The notes under the pieces are model-generated. The model searched no databases and had not been told where the DNA came from. It saw only the letters and a program-made list of their open reading frames with translations. Made by a program: the position numbers and the translations under genes. Below are positions 43,995-53,656 of a stretch of 63,039 nt of DNA, in pieces (the stretch's first letter is position 1; each line of letters opens with the position of its first letter). This DNA comes from Candidatus Zipacnadia bacterium (GTDB lineage Bacteria > Armatimonadota > Zipacnadia > Zipacnadales > Zipacnadaceae): NCBI GenBank assembly GCA_029820565.1, contig JALGUR010000004.1, forward strand, positions 1-63,039. The letters run 5' to 3'.

Positions 43995-44309
43995 CAACAG
44001 CTCAATATCCGAAAAAGCACGGCAGCGGGATTCACAGAGGTCCCGGCGTTGAAGGCGGCCGGGCCCGATGGTACGGCTTTGCCCATTGTCAGCACCCAGA
44101 CGGCGTACACGCAAGTGCGCGTTCCTGATGGCGATACAATAGTTGTCGGCGGACTTGTCCGTAGAGCCGAAACTCGGGCCCGGAGTGATGCGCCCCAGCC
44201 TGGCACTGCAGCAGAAGAGTCAGAGGAACCCCCGGCCGCGGTCCTGCGCGACACCGAATTGCTCATTTTTGTAACGCCCCGAATCATTCGCGAGGTGCCA
44301 CGAGAGTAG
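43995..44309 (+). pseudogene. Secretin 3' remnant
   Basis: The open frame right after the DUF4139 stop reads ALPIVSTQTAYTQVRVPDGD then TIVVGGLVRR and ends DTELLIFVTPRIIREVPRE, the conserved C-terminal gate region of GspD/PilQ-type secretins. Everything upstream of the secretin domain is absent. The usual VP-L-DIP--G--F segment after GGL is replaced by an acidic Ala/Glu/Pro stretch. TTG 44049 could start an 86-residue product, but a pore needs the full domain. Inference: leftover 3' end of a lost secretin gene. Confidence 0.7.
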
Positions 44310-44340
44310 GCTCTTTGCGCTCGGCGGCTGTGGGCACAAT

Positions 44341-44380
44341 AGGGTCAGCCTTCTTCGGGGCTGGCCCTGTCTGTTTGTCT
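44341..44380 (+). terminator. Intrinsic terminator
   Basis: 10-bp stem AGGGTCAGCC/GGCTGGCCCT (one T-G pair), 8-nt loop, followed by GTCTGTTTGTC. It ends the envelope operon. Confidence 0.65.
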
Positions 44381-44528
44381 GCCAGTTAGCGCCCTGCCCA
44401 GGTCACCCCGACCAGCCAGCAAGGAAGGATTGTCAGCAACTTAGCCGAATATCGTGATGATAGCGACTCGGTTGAGCGCGTGGCAGAATGAACCGAAGAG
44501 GCTTGTCCGGACGAAGATAGACACCTAT

Positions 44529-44598
44529 CGGGGCGCCCTTCGACAAGCTCAGGACAAGGAGTTCGACAAGCTCACTATAAACGGGATGCCCCTCCTAC
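44529..44598. repeat. Hybrid intergenic repeat with TTCGACAAGCTCA units
   Basis: The right edge (GATGCCCCTCCTAC) matches the CTCCTAC end of the window's 54-bp palindromes. Inside it are two copies of TTCGACAAGCTCA (44539 and 44562), a motif often seen as an interspersed repeat in environmental bacterial genomes. With the terminator it accounts for most of the 328-bp gap before the esterase gene; the rest shows nothing. Confidence 0.5.
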
Positions 44599-44637
44599 CA
44601 GTTCTGCAGCAGTCTGTACATTGGAGGTCCGCCGGAA

Positions 44638-45552
44638 ATGACAACAGATAAAGAGTCTCGTCGCCAGCAACTATACGGTCTCCTGGGAGACTTGCCTGAC
44701 CGCGAGCGGGAAATCTCAGCCGAAAAGGTCGCCGAAGAGAAGCGTGAAGCGTATGTATTGGAGAAGTTAGTACTTGATCTCAATGGGATTGAGCCAGTGC
44801 CCGCGTATTTCGTTCGTCCCCCGGAACAGGAAGGACGCCTCCCCACTATCCTGTACAATCACGCCCACGGCGGCGACTATGAGCTGGGCAAAGATGAACT
44901 GCTCATTGGGCACCATAACCTGCTGCAAAAACCGTATTACGCGGAGGAGTTGACCCGCAGGGGTTATTGTGCCTTGTGCATTGACGCCTGGGCGTTCGGC
45001 GAGCGGCGCAGCCGGACGGAAACCGCAATGTTCAAGGAAATGCTCTGGTCAGGCCAGGTGATGTGGGGGATGATGGTCTACGACAGCCTGCGGGCGATTG
45101 ACTACCTGGTATCGCGTCCGGAGGTGGAGGCCGAGCGCCTGGGGACACTGGGGTTATCTATGGGCAGCACGATGGCCTGGTGGGTAGCGGCCTTGGATAC
45201 GCGCATTAAGGTCTGCATTGATATCTGCTGCTTGACAGATTTCCAGGCGATAATTGATTCACGGGGGATTGATGGCCATGGCGTGTACTATTTTGTGCCC
45301 AGTCTGCTCAAGTACTTCACTACGGCACAGATTAATGCCCTCATTGCTCCGCGGGCGCACCTGAGCCTGGCGGGAAACTATGATTCCCTGACCCCACCGG
45401 CCGGGCTGGACAGGATTGATGCCGAACTGCGGCAGGTCTATGAGGCTGGGGGAGCCCCAGAGGCGTGGAAATTACTCCGCTACGATATCGGCCACTTTGA
45501 AACGGCGGCCATGCGAGCGCAGATAATATCATTCTTGGAAGAGTGGCTGTGA
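44638..45552 (+). CDS. Alpha/beta hydrolase (acetyl-esterase / dienelactone hydrolase-like)
   Basis: 304 residues with no signal peptide. Nucleophile elbow [11 protein letters not shown] with catalytic Ser, oxyanion region [13 protein letters not shown], and probable acid and His late in the chain ([23 protein letters not shown]). The layout resembles cephalosporin-C deacetylase/xylan esterase-like family 7 hydrolases, but the substrate is not determinable. TTGGAGGT precedes the ATG. Convergent with the response regulator, 20 bp apart. Confidence 0.85.
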   Translation: MTTDKESRRQQLYGLLGDLPDREREISAEKVAEEKREAYVLEKLVLDLNGIEPVPAYFVRPPEQEGRLPTILYNHAHGGDYELGKDELLIGHHNLLQKPYYAEELTRRGYCALCIDAWAFGERRSRTETAMFKEMLWSGQVMWGMMVYDSLRAIDYLVSRPEVEAERLGTLGLSMGSTMAWWVAALDTRIKVCIDICCLTDFQAIIDSRGIDGHGVYYFVPSLLKYFTTAQINALIAPRAHLSLAGNYDSLTPPAGLDRIDAELRQVYEAGGAPEAWKLLRYDIGHFETAAMRAQIISFLEEWL

Positions 45553-45572
45553 GTGTGACCTCAAATTCTCAG

Positions 45573-46286
45573 TTACCCGGCAGCCTTATTCACAGTGACT
45601 TCGGGGAACATGTAGCCGACGCCAGGCACGGTGATTATGCATTGCGGATGGGAAGGGTCGGCTTCAATCTTACTGCGCAGCCGGCCGATGTGAACGTCCA
45701 GAGTTCGGGTCTGAATGCCGCTATCATAGCCCCAGACGTCCCAGAGCAGGTCTTCGGAGCGATAGACCTGGCCGGCTTTACCCATCAAAGCGTGTAGTAA
45801 GTCAAATTCCTTAGGAGTTAATTTGACGGGTTGGCCCTGAACTTGTACCACTCGGCTCTTAACATCTAATCGTACCACGCCTATTTGGAGTTCCTCGGTC
45901 ACCGAGGGGACCGCGGAATACTGCCGGACTCGGCGCAGACAGGCAGCGACTCGAGCCAGCAATTCGCGGGTCTCAAATGGTTTAGCCAGATAACTGTCCG
46001 CCCCTACTTCCAAAGCAGCCATCCGGTCGCCCTGGTCGTGGCGCGCCGAGGTGACCAGGATGGGCACGTAACTATGCTCGCGAAATCGCTGGCACAGGTC
46101 CAGTCCGTCCACATCAGGGAGCATAAGATCCAGCAGTACAAGGCTAAAATCGTGGTCCTGGAAATACTGCCAGGCCTGCTCGGCATCGGCGGCAATAGTG
46201 ACCAGATAATCACTACCTTCTAAAGCGGATTTTACGGCTTTACAAAATTGGGCGTCATCGTCCACTAACAGAACTTGGGAGGCCAT
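45573..46286 (-). CDS. OmpR/PhoB-family response regulator
   Basis: 237 residues from ATG 46286 (MASQVLL). Receiver domain with VLLVDDDAQF, phosphoacceptor Asp in LVLLDLMLPDVDGLDL and conserved Lys in YLAKPFETREL. A C-terminal winged helix has LTPKEFDLLHALMGKAGQVY and RTLDVHIGRLRSKIEADPS. It acts as a phosphorylation-controlled transcription factor. No kinase gene is adjacent; the two kinases in the window (27769 and 60231) are distant, so its partner is unknown. Confidence 0.94.
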   Translation of the reverse strand: MASQVLLVDDDAQFCKAVKSALEGSDYLVTIAADAEQAWQYFQDHDFSLVLLDLMLPDVDGLDLCQRFREHSYVPILVTSARHDQGDRMAALEVGADSYLAKPFETRELLARVAACLRRVRQYSAVPSVTEELQIGVVRLDVKSRVVQVQGQPVKLTPKEFDLLHALMGKAGQVYRSEDLLWDVWGYDSGIQTRTLDVHIGRLRSKIEADPSHPQCIITVPGVGYMFPEVTVNKAAG

Positions 46287-46627
46287 TGCCACCACCATTC
46301 ATATTATTGGCCCCCCGTCTGAGTATCCCTGGATTTAGTCTGTTGGTCATAAGATCACGATTTCTCTACCATAGCATCTATTGCAACTTCACAGGTCAGA
46401 AATTTGATCAATCTCACCTATGACATCGGCAATGCCGGTAGACTTCTTTAAGGGAAATGGGGGCCAAGCCGGTATGATAGACGGAGGTGACGAGAAGATA
46501 CAGCGAGGTGCGGCTGTATAGATGAATCGTCCCAAGCCCGTCAGCCAGTATCGCCTAAGTTGCGTGTTCCTAAAAGGAAAGACGTATTAGTTCCCCAAAA
46601 AGTTCAATGCGCAAGTGCACCATTCGC
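46287..46627. other. Intergenic region with no recognised gene
   Basis: A gap between the response regulator and the pyrophosphatase terminator. Only short frames without ribosome binding sites are visible (for example 33 codons from 46420). No repeat of the palindromic family, no tRNA. Confidence 0.4.
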
Positions 46628-46669
46628 GGATTAAAGACGTTGCCGCAGAAATGCTGTTTCTGCGGCAAC
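46628..46669 (-). terminator. Hairpin terminator for hppA
   Basis: Perfect 12-bp stem TTGCCGCAGAAA/TTTCTGCGGCAA (46640-46668) with a 5-nt loop, followed on the minus strand by CGTCTTTAAT. A weak U-tract, but a strong stem. Confidence 0.6.
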
Positions 46670-46711
46670 CGACGACTATTGGCGCGCGCTTATTAGGCTC
46701 GAGTTACCCGG

Positions 46712-48964
46712 CTATGAGGCTTCTTCCTGGTGTTGTACCGCTGTGTGAACTTCCCTAACATCCTGGCTTTCGCGCTTGGACATTATCACACCGATGCCCA
46801 CAATCACTGCCAAGATGACACCAATTATGGGCAGAACAGGGCCACCGGCATACATAACCACCAGCGGCGCCACCAACAGACCTACAATATTCATCACCTT
46901 GATGACGATGTTCAGCGAGGGCCCAGCGGTATCCTTGAAGGGGTCGCCGACCGTATCGCCCACTACGGCAGCCTTGTGGGCGTCACTGCCCTTACCGCCA
47001 TACGCGCCGTCCTCGATTAGTTTCTTGGCATTATCCCAGGCTCCGCCGGAGTTACACAGCAGCACCGCCAACAATTGGCCGACCACGATGATACCCGCTA
47101 GGTATCCGCCCAAGCCCTCCCAGCCCAACCAACAGCCCACGATTATGGGAATAAGCACCGCCAGCAGGCCAGGCGCAATTAGTTCTCGCAGTGCCGAAGC
47201 AGTGCAAATGTCTACCACTTTAGCCGACTCGGGCTGCGCGGTGCCTTCCATCAGGCCTGGAATCTCGCGGAACTGACGGCGCACCTCATTGATAATCTGG
47301 AAAGCAGTGCGGCCCACGGCGCGGATAGTCATTGAACTAAATAGGAACGGCATTGCACCGCCAATGAGCAGCCCCACAAAAATCATCGGTTTGTCCAGGG
47401 GCAGACTTAGTCTCTGTAGTGCTTCAATACTGACTGCCTCGGTGCCCGCGGTACCGCTCAATCCGGCGGCTACTTTGGACAGATATGAGCCGAACAGTGA
47501 TACTGCCGCAATGACTGCCGAAGCAATGGCTATTCCCTTGGTAGCGGCTTTGGTAGTGTTCCCCACCGCGTCCAGGATAGCCACATTGGCGCTGGCTTCG
47601 ACCACCCCGGCCATCTCGGTAATGCCCTGGGCATTATCAGCGACTGGTCCATAAGTGTCCATGGCTACGATTACGCCGGTGGTAGTCAGCATGCCCATCC
47701 CGCACAGCGAGACGCCATAGAGAATATCTACCGGATTGGCCTCAGCGCCGAAAATGATCACAGAAAAGGCGATGGCCGCGCAGATTGTTATTAGGGCCGC
47801 TACTGAACTTTCCAGGCCCTCGGCAAAGCCGGTCAGCAAATTAGTAGCCACACCAGTCTGCGAGGACCGAGCGATAGAATCCACCGGGGGATGGCCGGCG
47901 AGCGTATAATACTGGGTCAAGGTGTAGATGATCACAGCCAGCACCACCCCGGAGGTGGTGGCCCAGAACAACTGCACCCACCGGGTATCAGGGGTAAGAC
48001 CTGCGTAGTATTTGGTCACCAAAAAGAAGGCGATGATCGATATTATCGCCGACCACATGACCCCGCGGTTAATCGGCTTGATTGGCGATTCCTCGCCCCG
48101 CAACTTGACTATCCCAATACCAATGATGGAAGTGATGACACCGATGCCTCGGACCAGCAACGGATAGATGATCCATACCGCGGCCTTTCTGGGGTCGGTA
48201 GCAAAGTAGGCCAGCGCCAAGATCATAGAGGCAACCAGCGTCGCCTCATAGGACTCGTACAGGTCGGCGGCCATGCCGGCACAATCACCGACATTATCGC
48301 CGACGTTATCAGCAATAACCGCGGCATTGCGGGGGTCGTCCTCAGGAATGCCGGCCTCAATTTTGCCTACCAGGTCAGCACCGACATCAGCCGCTTTGGT
48401 ATAAATACCCCCGCCGACACGCATAAACAGCGCCAGTAGACTGCCACCAAAGGCAAACCCTAACAGCACTTCGGTGGCATGTTCTTTGAAAATCAGAAAC
48501 ACAATTGTGGCTCCCAATAGACCAAGAGTTACCGTGAACATCCCGGTTACCCCGCCGGCTTTGAAAGCAATGTCCATCGCCTGGCCCAAACTGGTGCGCG
48601 CTGCTTGGGTACAGCGCACATTGGCTCGGACTGTTAGAGTCATACCGACGTAGCCAGTTAGGCCGGAACCTAAGGCACCCAACATAAAGGCTAATCCCCG
48701 AGCAATCGCAATCTTCCAATCAGGTAGCCCACTGAGGAACAGCAATACGGCCAAAATGACCAGGAAGAACAGTATAGTGCGAAATTGCCGTCCCAGGTAC
48801 GCCTGGGCACCTTCCTGGATCTGGCCAGCAATACTGCGCATCTGTTCGGTGCCTTCATCCTGCGCCAGTACATTCTTTCGCAGATATAAGGCATAGAATA
48901 CACCGATTACTGCCGCGACCATCACTGCGTACAGGGCTGACTGTTCAAAACTGGTGAATTGCAA
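46712..48964 (-). CDS. hppA: Membrane-bound proton-pumping pyrophosphatase (K+-independent type)
   Basis: Hydrolyses pyrophosphate to pump ions across the inner membrane. 750 residues with about 16 membrane spans. Substrate-site motifs: DVGADLVGKIEAGIPEDDPR, then NVGDNVGDCAGMAADLYESY, and near the C-terminus KAAVVGDTVGDPFKDTAGPS. The determinant reads GNTTKAATKG: Lys at the position that is Ala in K+-dependent enzymes, with Thr three residues on, predicting K+-independent H+ pumping. AGGAGGAGAT precedes the ATG. Monocistronic, with its own promoter and terminator. Confidence 0.95.
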   Translation of the reverse strand: MQFTSFEQSALYAVMVAAVIGVFYALYLRKNVLAQDEGTEQMRSIAGQIQEGAQAYLGRQFRTILFFLVILAVLLFLSGLPDWKIAIARGLAFMLGALGSGLTGYVGMTLTVRANVRCTQAARTSLGQAMDIAFKAGGVTGMFTVTLGLLGATIVFLIFKEHATEVLLGFAFGGSLLALFMRVGGGIYTKAADVGADLVGKIEAGIPEDDPRNAAVIADNVGDNVGDCAGMAADLYESYEATLVASMILALAYFATDPRKAAVWIIYPLLVRGIGVITSIIGIGIVKLRGEESPIKPINRGVMWSAIISIIAFFLVTKYYAGLTPDTRWVQLFWATTSGVVLAVIIYTLTQYYTLAGHPPVDSIARSSQTGVATNLLTGFAEGLESSVAALITICAAIAFSVIIFGAEANPVDILYGVSLCGMGMLTTTGVIVAMDTYGPVADNAQGITEMAGVVEASANVAILDAVGNTTKAATKGIAIASAVIAAVSLFGSYLSKVAAGLSGTAGTEAVSIEALQRLSLPLDKPMIFVGLLIGGAMPFLFSSMTIRAVGRTAFQIINEVRRQFREIPGLMEGTAQPESAKVVDICTASALRELIAPGLLAVLIPIIVGCWLGWEGLGGYLAGIIVVGQLLAVLLCNSGGAWDNAKKLIEDGAYGGKGSDAHKAAVVGDTVGDPFKDTAGPSLNIVIKVMNIVGLLVAPLVVMYAGGPVLPIIGVILAVIVGIGVIMSKRESQDVREVHTAVQHQEEAS

Positions 48965-49008
48965 CGATATCTCCTCCTAAGTCAAACTTTACTATGAAGA
49001 TTATACTC

Positions 49009-49036
49009 ATTATACTCATTCCCGTCTATTTGTCAA
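49009..49036 (-). promoter_or_regulatory. Promoter for hppA with a doubled -10 box
   Basis: Minus-strand TTGACA (49036-49031), 16-bp spacer, TATAAT (49014-49009). A second TATAAT follows nine bases on (49005-49000) in a GAGTATAAT direct repeat. Confidence 0.7.
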
Positions 49037-49216
49037 ATATGCGCGTTAGGTCGGTCTATTCGCCCGTTTGCCTCACTTAATCCAATCTGCTGCTCCCGCT
49101 TGTTCTCACCGTACCACCTAACCAGGTGTGCACCAAGAAGGTGAAATGATGACAGATGGCAAAGATTAGCAAGCGACAGACCTCACTTAGAAATGCTTTA
49201 TCCAGGAGAATTCCGT

Positions 49217-50680
49217 ATGCCTATCAAAGTGACCATTGTCGGCGCGGGAAGCATTGGCTTTACCCGCAAACTCGTGCGCGACATCCTGTGTGTGCCGGAA
49301 CTGCGAGATACCGAATTTGTACTTACTGACATCAACCAGCGCAATCTGGATATGGTCTACCAACTGTGCCGGCGCGATATCCAGACCAGCAATTTGCGCG
49401 CCAAAGTAACCGCCACGACCGACCGGCGGGAAGCGCTGAGCGATGCCAACTATGTCTTCAGCGTCGTGCGCGTCGGTGGGCTGGAAGCATTCGCCACCGA
49501 TATAGAGATTCCTTTGAAGTATGGTGTGGATCAATGTATCGGCGATACCCTGGGGCCGGGTGGCATTATGTACGCGCAACGCACCATTCCCGTGTTGTTA
49601 GAATTCTGCAAAGACATCAGTGAAGTTAGTGCCGCGGATTGTTTGTTCCTGAATCACTCCAACCCCATGGCCATGAACACTTGGGCGGGCAATAAGTACG
49701 GCTACGGCGTCCGGTTCGTAGGCCTGTGCCACGGAGTGCAGGGCGGGCACCATCTAATAGCCGCCGCGCTTGGGTTGCCCCAGGAAGAGGTAGACATCGT
49801 CTGCGCCGGCATTAACCACCAGACCTGGTATATTAGCATCAAGCACAAAGGACAGGATATGACCGGCAAGTTGCTGGAGGCGCTGGAGAATCACCCCACG
49901 TACAGCAAGACGGAGAAGGTCCGCATTGACATGCTGCGTCGCTTCGGGTATTTCAGCACCGAGTCCAACGGCCACCTGAGTGAATACGTGCCCTGGTATC
50001 GCAAACGTCCCGAAGAAATTAGGGATTGGATTTCTCCGGATAGGTGGATCAATGGAGAAACTGGCAGCTACCTGCGCGTTTCCACCGAAGAACGCAACTG
50101 GTTTGAGCATAATTTCGAGAGGTTGCTGGCGGAAGAGTCCGGGTCATTCGATCCCGACGGGCGCAGTACGGAGCACGGCTCGTACATTATCGAGGCCCTG
50201 GAGACTGGATGCATTTACCGGGGACATTTCAACGTGCAAAATTGCGGTTGCATTACTAACTTGTCCCCAGATGCCATCGTGGAAGTACCCGGCTATGTTG
50301 ATGCCAATGGGATGAATATCCCTATCATCGGCGACCTACCCCTGGGCCCGGCGGCAGTGTGCAACGCCAGCATAAGTGTCCAGCGCCTGGCAATGGAGGC
50401 TGCCGTCAATGGTGACGATTTTCTGCTGCGCCAGGCGATGATGATGGACCCGCTGACCGGCGCAGTATGCAACCCGCCGGAGATATGGCAGATGACTGAC
50501 GAAATGCTGGTTGCCGGCCAACAGTGGCTGCCCCAGTATGAAGACGCGATTGCCCAGGCCAAAAAGCGTCTGGCTGACGGTGACCTAATTCCCGTCCAGG
50601 ACGACTACAAGGGAGCCGCCCGCCTATCGGTCAGGACAGTCGAGGAATTAGAAAAGGAGCGCGGAGCAGAGTCGGATTAG
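49217..50680 (+). CDS. GH4 family glycosidase (alpha-galactosidase/glucuronidase-like)
   Basis: 487 residues from ATG 49217 (AGGAG eight bases upstream). NAD- and Mn-dependent glycosidase family: Rossmann start VTIVGAGSIGFTRKL, NHSNPMAMNTWAG, metal Cys in GLCHGVQGG and metal His in CAGINHQTWYI. The CHGVQG form fits alpha-galactosidases and alpha-glucuronidases rather than phospho-glucosidases. Cytoplasmic, with no signal peptide. First of three genes (with the sugar isomerase and FAD oxidoreductase) that may process an imported oligosaccharide. Confidence 0.92.
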   Translation: MPIKVTIVGAGSIGFTRKLVRDILCVPELRDTEFVLTDINQRNLDMVYQLCRRDIQTSNLRAKVTATTDRREALSDANYVFSVVRVGGLEAFATDIEIPLKYGVDQCIGDTLGPGGIMYAQRTIPVLLEFCKDISEVSAADCLFLNHSNPMAMNTWAGNKYGYGVRFVGLCHGVQGGHHLIAAALGLPQEEVDIVCAGINHQTWYISIKHKGQDMTGKLLEALENHPTYSKTEKVRIDMLRRFGYFSTESNGHLSEYVPWYRKRPEEIRDWISPDRWINGETGSYLRVSTEERNWFEHNFERLLAEESGSFDPDGRSTEHGSYIIEALETGCIYRGHFNVQNCGCITNLSPDAIVEVPGYVDANGMNIPIIGDLPLGPAAVCNASISVQRLAMEAAVNGDDFLLRQAMMMDPLTGAVCNPPEIWQMTDEMLVAGQQWLPQYEDAIAQAKKRLADGDLIPVQDDYKGAARLSVRTVEELEKERGAESD

Positions 50681-50941
50681 AAAGCGAGTTGGCGCTCCCT
50701 GACGAACCCGCGTGTTTGACATTCACCTGTGCGCATACTTTGAGACTGTTGCAAAAAGCAAGCAGCCACCGCAGACACCGACTCAAGGCCGCTAATCAGA
50801 CCCGTCCAGCGTATAGCAACTCTTAGTTAGTTTTATTTTGGTGCTACGGCAAGGAATGAACCCGCCGGGCAAAGAATACAATAACTGACAATCCCAATAG
50901 GAGATATTCTCGTAGACTACTCCGCAAAGGAGCAAATAACT

Positions 50942-51703
50942 ATGGCATCAGTAATAGCCGCCCAATTGTACACCGTCCGTGACTTCACCCAAACGCCGGC
51001 AGACATCATACAGACAATGAAGAAGGTTGCCGCCGCTGGTTATGAGGCGGTGCAACTTTCGGCCCTGGGGCCTATGGGGCCGGCGGAGTTGCGTGAAGTT
51101 TGTGCTGGTGAGGGTCTGACAATCTGCAGTACCCACACCGATTACGAAAGGATGCGGGATGAGCCGGAGGCAGTCATTGAGGAGCATAAGATCCTCGATT
51201 GTCAGTACCCGGCTATCGGAGGGCTGCCTGCTGAATACCGCAATGCCCAGGGCTTTGCGAAGTTCGCTAAGGAGGCTTCGCAAGTGGCAGCGCGGTTGGC
51301 CGAAGGTGGCTTGACCTTTGGCTATCATAACCATAACTTTGAACTGGAGAAATTCGGGGACCGCACGGGGCTGCAGATTCTGTTTGAAGACAGCGACCCG
51401 CGTTATTTCACCTTTGAGATTGATACCTACTGGGTCCAAGCCGGGGGCGGCAGCCCGGTGGCCTGGATTAACAAACTCAAAGACCGCCTGCCTCTGTTGC
51501 ACTTGAAAGATATGACCATGCGCGGCCGCGAGCAGATTATGGCTGAAGTGGGCGAGGGTAATCTGGACTGGCCTGGCATCCTGGAAGCGGCTAAGAACGT
51601 TGGCGTCGTGTGGTATATCGTGGAACAAGACACCTGCGAGCGCGACCCCTTTGAGAGCCTCAACATCAGCCTGGATAACCTGAAGGCTATGGGCCTGGAA
51701 TAA
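50942..51703 (+). CDS. Sugar phosphate isomerase/epimerase
   Basis: 253 residues of the xylose isomerase-like TIM barrel family. Features: QLYTVRDFTQTPADIIQTMK at the N-terminus, metal and catalytic residues in FGYHNHNFELEKF, FEIDTYWVQAGG, LLHLKDMTMRG and a last Glu in VWYIVEQDTCERDPFES. AAAGGAGCAAATAACT precedes the ATG. Related to inosose isomerases and hydroxypyruvate isomerase-like proteins; substrate open. It stands 261 bp after GH4 and 56 bp before the FAD oxidoreductase. Confidence 0.9.
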   Translation: MASVIAAQLYTVRDFTQTPADIIQTMKKVAAAGYEAVQLSALGPMGPAELREVCAGEGLTICSTHTDYERMRDEPEAVIEEHKILDCQYPAIGGLPAEYRNAQGFAKFAKEASQVAARLAEGGLTFGYHNHNFELEKFGDRTGLQILFEDSDPRYFTFEIDTYWVQAGGGSPVAWINKLKDRLPLLHLKDMTMRGREQIMAEVGEGNLDWPGILEAAKNVGVVWYIVEQDTCERDPFESLNISLDNLKAMGLE

Positions 51704-51759
51704 AGCCAATAGATGGAAGGATACTCGCACCACGCCAGGCTACACCAAAGGTGAATAAT

Positions 51760-53529
51760 ATGGCTGACTTGCACAACTTGGAAGCCGATATCGTAGTGGT
51801 AGGCGGGGGAATGGCTGGGGTGTGCGCGGCGATTGCCGCCACCCGGCATGGGGCGCAGACTATCCTGGTTCAGAACCGTCCAGTGCTGGGAGGAAACTCC
51901 TCCAGTGAGATTGGCGTGGGCGTCAGCGGGGCAGACTATTGCGCTAACCGAATTGATGCCCGCGAGTCTGGAATCCTGGAGGAATTGCGCCTGGAGGCCG
52001 CAGTACGAAATCCGCAGAGCACTTTCAGTATGTGGGACCTCCTGCTGTGGGAGTGGGTCATCCGCGAGCCTAACCTGCAATTGCTACTCAATACGGCCTG
52101 CACCGGGGTACAGATGGCCTCTGAGGGAACCATTAGTGCCATTAGTGCCAGCCGTGAATCCACTGAGGACCGCTTCATCATTACGGCGAAGATCTTCATA
52201 GATTGCTCAGGGGATGGGCGGTTGGGCTATGAAGCGGGCGCCGACTTTCGGATGGGTCGGGAAGGCCCCGAGGAGCACAATGAGCCTCACGCTGAAGGCC
52301 CGGATGACAAGACTATGGGCTCCAGTATCGGCTGGCGGGCCCGCGATATGGGCGTCCCCGTCCCCTTCACTCCTCCGTCCTGGGCTAAGAAATTCCCTAC
52401 TGACAACGATCTCCCCTATCGTGACCACTCTGATTTGCATACCGGTCCCTGGTGGATTGCCTACGGTGGCGAACTTGATACCATCAAGGACGCCGAGAAG
52501 ATTCGCAATGAACTGCTGGCTATTATGTTCGGCGTCTGGGACCACATCAAGAATCACGGCAATCACGGCGCGGCCAATTGGGCTTTGACCTGGTGGAATT
52601 CTGTGCCCGGCAAGCGTGAATCCCGGCGGCTGTTGGGCGATTATATTCTCACCGAAAATGACTTGGTGGAGGCCCGGTTATTTGAGGACCGAGTTGCCCA
52701 CGGCGGCTGGAGTATTGACTCTCACCCCCCAGGAGGCATCTATGCGTCAGAGCCACCCTCGTTCAACATTGTCCCCGATGACCTTTATAGTATTCCGCTA
52801 CGCGCTTTGTATTCCCGCAATATCCAGAACCTGTTTATAGCCGGGCGCTGTGCTTCCTGCACCCACCTGGCCATGGCATCTACTCGGGTGATGGGCACTT
52901 GCTCAGTGATGGGCCAGGCCGCCGGGACCGCCGCCGCGATGTGCGTGGAGCACGAATGTCTGCCCCGTGAGGTAGCAAACCAGCATATCAGCGAACTTCA
53001 GCAGCGTTTGCTCAAGGATGACCATTATATCCCGGATTTGCCGGGTGATGACCCTGACGACTTGGCCAAGCAGGCCACTATTAGTGCTTCCAGCGAAAGT
53101 CCGGATAATTCGGCGGATTATGTGGTCAGCGGCGTCACCCGTCAGCGGCACGGCTGTACTCATCAATGGGCCTCAGACTCCGACGAGCCGCTGCCCCAAT
53201 GGTTGCAACTCTCATGGAACAGACCACGGAGTCTGACAGAAGTGCATCTTACCTTTGATACCGGCTTTCAGCGGCCTCTTACCTTGACTAATGTTGAATC
53301 GTACCGCTCGCAGATGGTCTGGGGGCGCCCCCAACCAGAAACCATAAGGGATTATGATATTGAGGTAAGAGCAGATGACCAATGGCGCACCGCAGTCCGC
53401 GAGCGCGGCAACTACCAGCGCAAACGCTGCCACCAGATTAGCCCCCAGCAAACTGACAGCCTACGACTGCGGGTCTACAGCACTAATGGGGACCGGTCGG
53501 CCCGCCTGTACGAGATAAGGGTATACTAA
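51760..53529 (+). CDS. FAD-dependent oxidoreductase with C-terminal discoidin-like domain
   Basis: 589 residues from ATG 51760. The N-terminal FAD-binding motif DIVVVGGGMAGVCAAIAATR, then GGNSSSEIGVGVSG, and the late FAD-contact segment NLFIAGRCASCTHLAMASTR place it in the FAD_oxidored (PF12831) group. From about residue 430 a beta-sandwich resembling F5/8 type C domains follows (ISASSESPDNSADYVVSG, WLQLSWNRPRSLTEVHL, ending SARLYEIRVY). No signal peptide is visible, unusual for a carbohydrate-binding-like domain. Probably oxidises a sugar or sugar acid with the neighbouring isomerase. Confidence 0.88.
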   Translation: MADLHNLEADIVVVGGGMAGVCAAIAATRHGAQTILVQNRPVLGGNSSSEIGVGVSGADYCANRIDARESGILEELRLEAAVRNPQSTFSMWDLLLWEWVIREPNLQLLLNTACTGVQMASEGTISAISASRESTEDRFIITAKIFIDCSGDGRLGYEAGADFRMGREGPEEHNEPHAEGPDDKTMGSSIGWRARDMGVPVPFTPPSWAKKFPTDNDLPYRDHSDLHTGPWWIAYGGELDTIKDAEKIRNELLAIMFGVWDHIKNHGNHGAANWALTWWNSVPGKRESRRLLGDYILTENDLVEARLFEDRVAHGGWSIDSHPPGGIYASEPPSFNIVPDDLYSIPLRALYSRNIQNLFIAGRCASCTHLAMASTRVMGTCSVMGQAAGTAAAMCVEHECLPREVANQHISELQQRLLKDDHYIPDLPGDDPDDLAKQATISASSESPDNSADYVVSGVTRQRHGCTHQWASDSDEPLPQWLQLSWNRPRSLTEVHLTFDTGFQRPLTLTNVESYRSQMVWGRPQPETIRDYDIEVRADDQWRTAVRERGNYQRKRCHQISPQQTDSLRLRVYSTNGDRSARLYEIRVY

Positions 53530-53656
53530 GCAGGCACGAGTCTAACGTCATCTGCTACAACAACCGTAGGGCTCCACTGCCTTTAGATAGGCGGACCTTT
53601 CAGTCAACAGGCTCCGTGGTCACTTTCCTGGGCAAGCAGTTGCAGCCATTGGCACG

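Noticed and set aside
43140-44114. Long open frame antisense to the DUF4139 gene
   Set aside because: It mirrors the codon bias of the real gene, has His/Leu/Arg-rich low-quality sequence and no start signal. Similar long antisense frames (for example 12441-12899 and 41155-41802) were rejected for the same reason.
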